Shown here: piece after piece, positions 63,329 to 64,000 of the stretch | Layout: the number at the start of each line of letters is the position of its first letter | How positions within the stretch are numbered: position 1 is the stretch's first letter | Source of the DNA: CALMEC01 sp964531025 | Lineage (GTDB): Bacteria; Actinomycetota; Thermoleophilia; Miltoncostaeales; Miltoncostaeaceae | Length of the DNA stretch: 64,000 nt | Direction: 5' to 3' | Assembly: GCA_964531025.1 (NCBI GenBank) | Contig: CAZHDY010000003.1 | Span: 196,930-260,929 of the forward strand | Notes under the pieces: model-generated | What the model saw: only the letters and a program-made list of their open reading frames with translations | Database searches by the model: none | What the model was told of the DNA's origin: nothing | Made by a program: the position numbers and the translations under genes

Positions 63329-63577
63329 CTATTCGTCGAGAGCGTCGATCTCGGCCTCGGCGGCACGTACCTCCGAGACCAGCTTGTCGATCTCGTCGTC
63401 GAGACCCGACTCGCCCGCCTTCTGGCGCAACACAAGATGACCGATCTCCTCGGCCCAGCCGTTGATCTTCCGCTTCAGGAGAAGCTCCTGCCCCTTCTCC
63501 TTGGCGTCGCCCACCGCATCCTGAGCCGAATCGGCGACCTTCTTGGCCGTCTCCTTCGCCTTGTCGAGAAATCCCAT
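63329..63577 (-). CDS. small coiled-coil protein, 82 residues
   Basis: Amphipathic, Lys/Glu/Ala-rich protein: GFLDKAKETAKKVADSAQDAVGDAKEKGQ resembles LEA/CsbD-like stress proteins, followed by a second coiled coil (about 50-82). No membrane segment. AAGGAG about six bases before the ATG. Function unknown; stress or envelope association is inference. It starts beside a family-2 repeat block. Confidence 0.65.
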   Translation of the reverse strand: MGFLDKAKETAKKVADSAQDAVGDAKEKGQELLLKRKINGWAEEIGHLVLRQKAGESGLDDEIDKLVSEVRAAEAEIDALDE

Positions 63578-63659
63578 CACAGTCTCCTTGGGGTGAGGTC
63601 ACCGTGATGGTACTCCCAGTCAAGGATCGGGGACGTGGGGGATTCAGTGGGGATGTGAC

Positions 63660-64000
63660 GCTTGCTTGTGGGATTACGCATCCCTGCCGTTGGTCCTGTG
63701 GGGCGCAGCCCTGGGACTGGCGGATGACAATGATCCTCCCGCCCACCCCGTCCAGCCGCCAGTCCCCGGGCTTCGCGCGGGGCCTCACATTCGGCCGGTG
63801 TTGCTGGTGGTTGGCTGCGAACAACGCGTTCCTGCTGTTGGTCCTTAATCACGCATTCAAGGACCAACGGTTCGTCCATGTACGGCAGGACCGACTGAGC
63901 CCGCACCCAACAGGGTGCGAAAGATCATCACGAGAGGCCCGACGCAGGAGGGACTGGCGGTTGGCCGGGGCGGGTGGGTGGATAGCCCTTCCGCCAGTCC
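63660..64000. repeat. repeat block of family 2, two hairpin units (cut by window end)
   Basis: Units at 63713-63766 and 63950-64000 have the GGGACTGGCGG / CCGCCAGTCCC arms; the second is cut by the window edge. The left flank GGGCGCAGCCCTGGGACTGG, the GGCTTCGCGCGGGGCCTCAC flank and the segment from TCCATGTACGGCAGGACCGACT to GAGAGGCCCGACGCAGGA match the block at 26 kb nearly base for base. No gene is supported in this stretch. Confidence 0.85.

Overview
The window is about 64 kb of high-GC bacterial chromosome. It reads as an actinobacterium. The minus-strand run tilS-hpt-ftsH-folP-folB-folK ... coaX-dusB-greA-lysRS ... clpC (about 19.7 kb down to 1) follows the well-known actinobacterial order hpt/tilS-ftsH-fol genes-coaX-lysS-clpC, with folE, panC, panD and lsr2 missing and lysS replaced by a class I lysyl-tRNA synthetase. 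GTG and TTG starts, stop/start overlaps and many apparently leaderless genes fit that phylum. A deep-branching class such as Thermoleophilia is only an inference. No transposase, integrase, CRISPR array, rRNA or replication origin is visible; one tRNA (Leu-UAA) is present.

Layout. 1-8.2 kb: clpC (cut by the window edge), a 61-residue zinc-ribbon protein, a zinc-less ribosomal protein S18, a DUF1772 membrane protein, a flavin/F420-type oxidoreductase, a GmrSD-like DUF262-HNH defence nuclease on less GC-rich DNA, class I LysRS and GreA. 8.3-20.4 kb: DusB, CoaX, a GAF/PucR regulator overlapping a HemD-like synthase, a DtxR-family repressor, the folate genes, FtsH, Hpt, TilS, and an SRPBCC/ArsR pair. 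20.4-26 kb: ClpP, a nucleoside phosphorylase, two small membrane proteins, a diguanylate cyclase, a 3-hydroxyacyl-CoA dehydrogenase and an ornithine carbamoyltransferase homologue. 26-31 kb: repeats, rhomboid protease, FIST protein, a small HTH/coiled-coil protein, an alcohol dehydrogenase. 31-36 kb: a tightly coupled squalene operon (prenyl synthase, a type 2 IPP isomerase-like protein, HpnC, HpnD, HpnE). 36-45 kb: Tag, carbonic anhydrase, a PH-domain protein, a 30-residue membrane microprotein, YchF, DUF4238, an ABC exporter and an ACR3-like carrier. 45-57 kb: a sugar isomerase-like gene behind an iron-box-like palindrome, a Na+-export-type ABC pair, tRNA-Leu, Ppx, a VTT protein, a glycosyltransferase, YcnI, PPK2, a HAD phosphatase, a LiaF-like protein and dihydrolipoyl dehydrogenase. 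57-64 kb: a nucleotide-sugar operon (DegT aminotransferase, DUF354, CapD-like dehydratase), a secreted phosphodiester glycosidase and a small coiled-coil protein.

How the genes combine: the window is mostly housekeeping (proteolysis, folate, tRNA and transcription fidelity, purine salvage) with three coherent modules: squalene synthesis, nucleotide-sugar/glycan synthesis, and polyphosphate turnover (Ppx and PPK2).

The most unusual content lies outside the annotated genes. One repeat family of about 140-170 bp has terminal inverted repeats of the GATGGGTGATTCC / TAGATGAGTGGTGCC type. It has three long copies, three short hairpin derivatives and one lone end, and repeatedly supplies the stop codon of the neighbouring gene. 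A second family is built from GGGACTGGCGG ... CCGCCAGTCCC hairpins and fills intergenic DNA at 26, 31 and 63.7-64 kb. Four tandem 23-bp palindromic repeats lie upstream of neither flanking gene near 56.7 kb. Two genes (ftsH, hemD) appear to start at CTG, and several enzymes lack residues that define their families.
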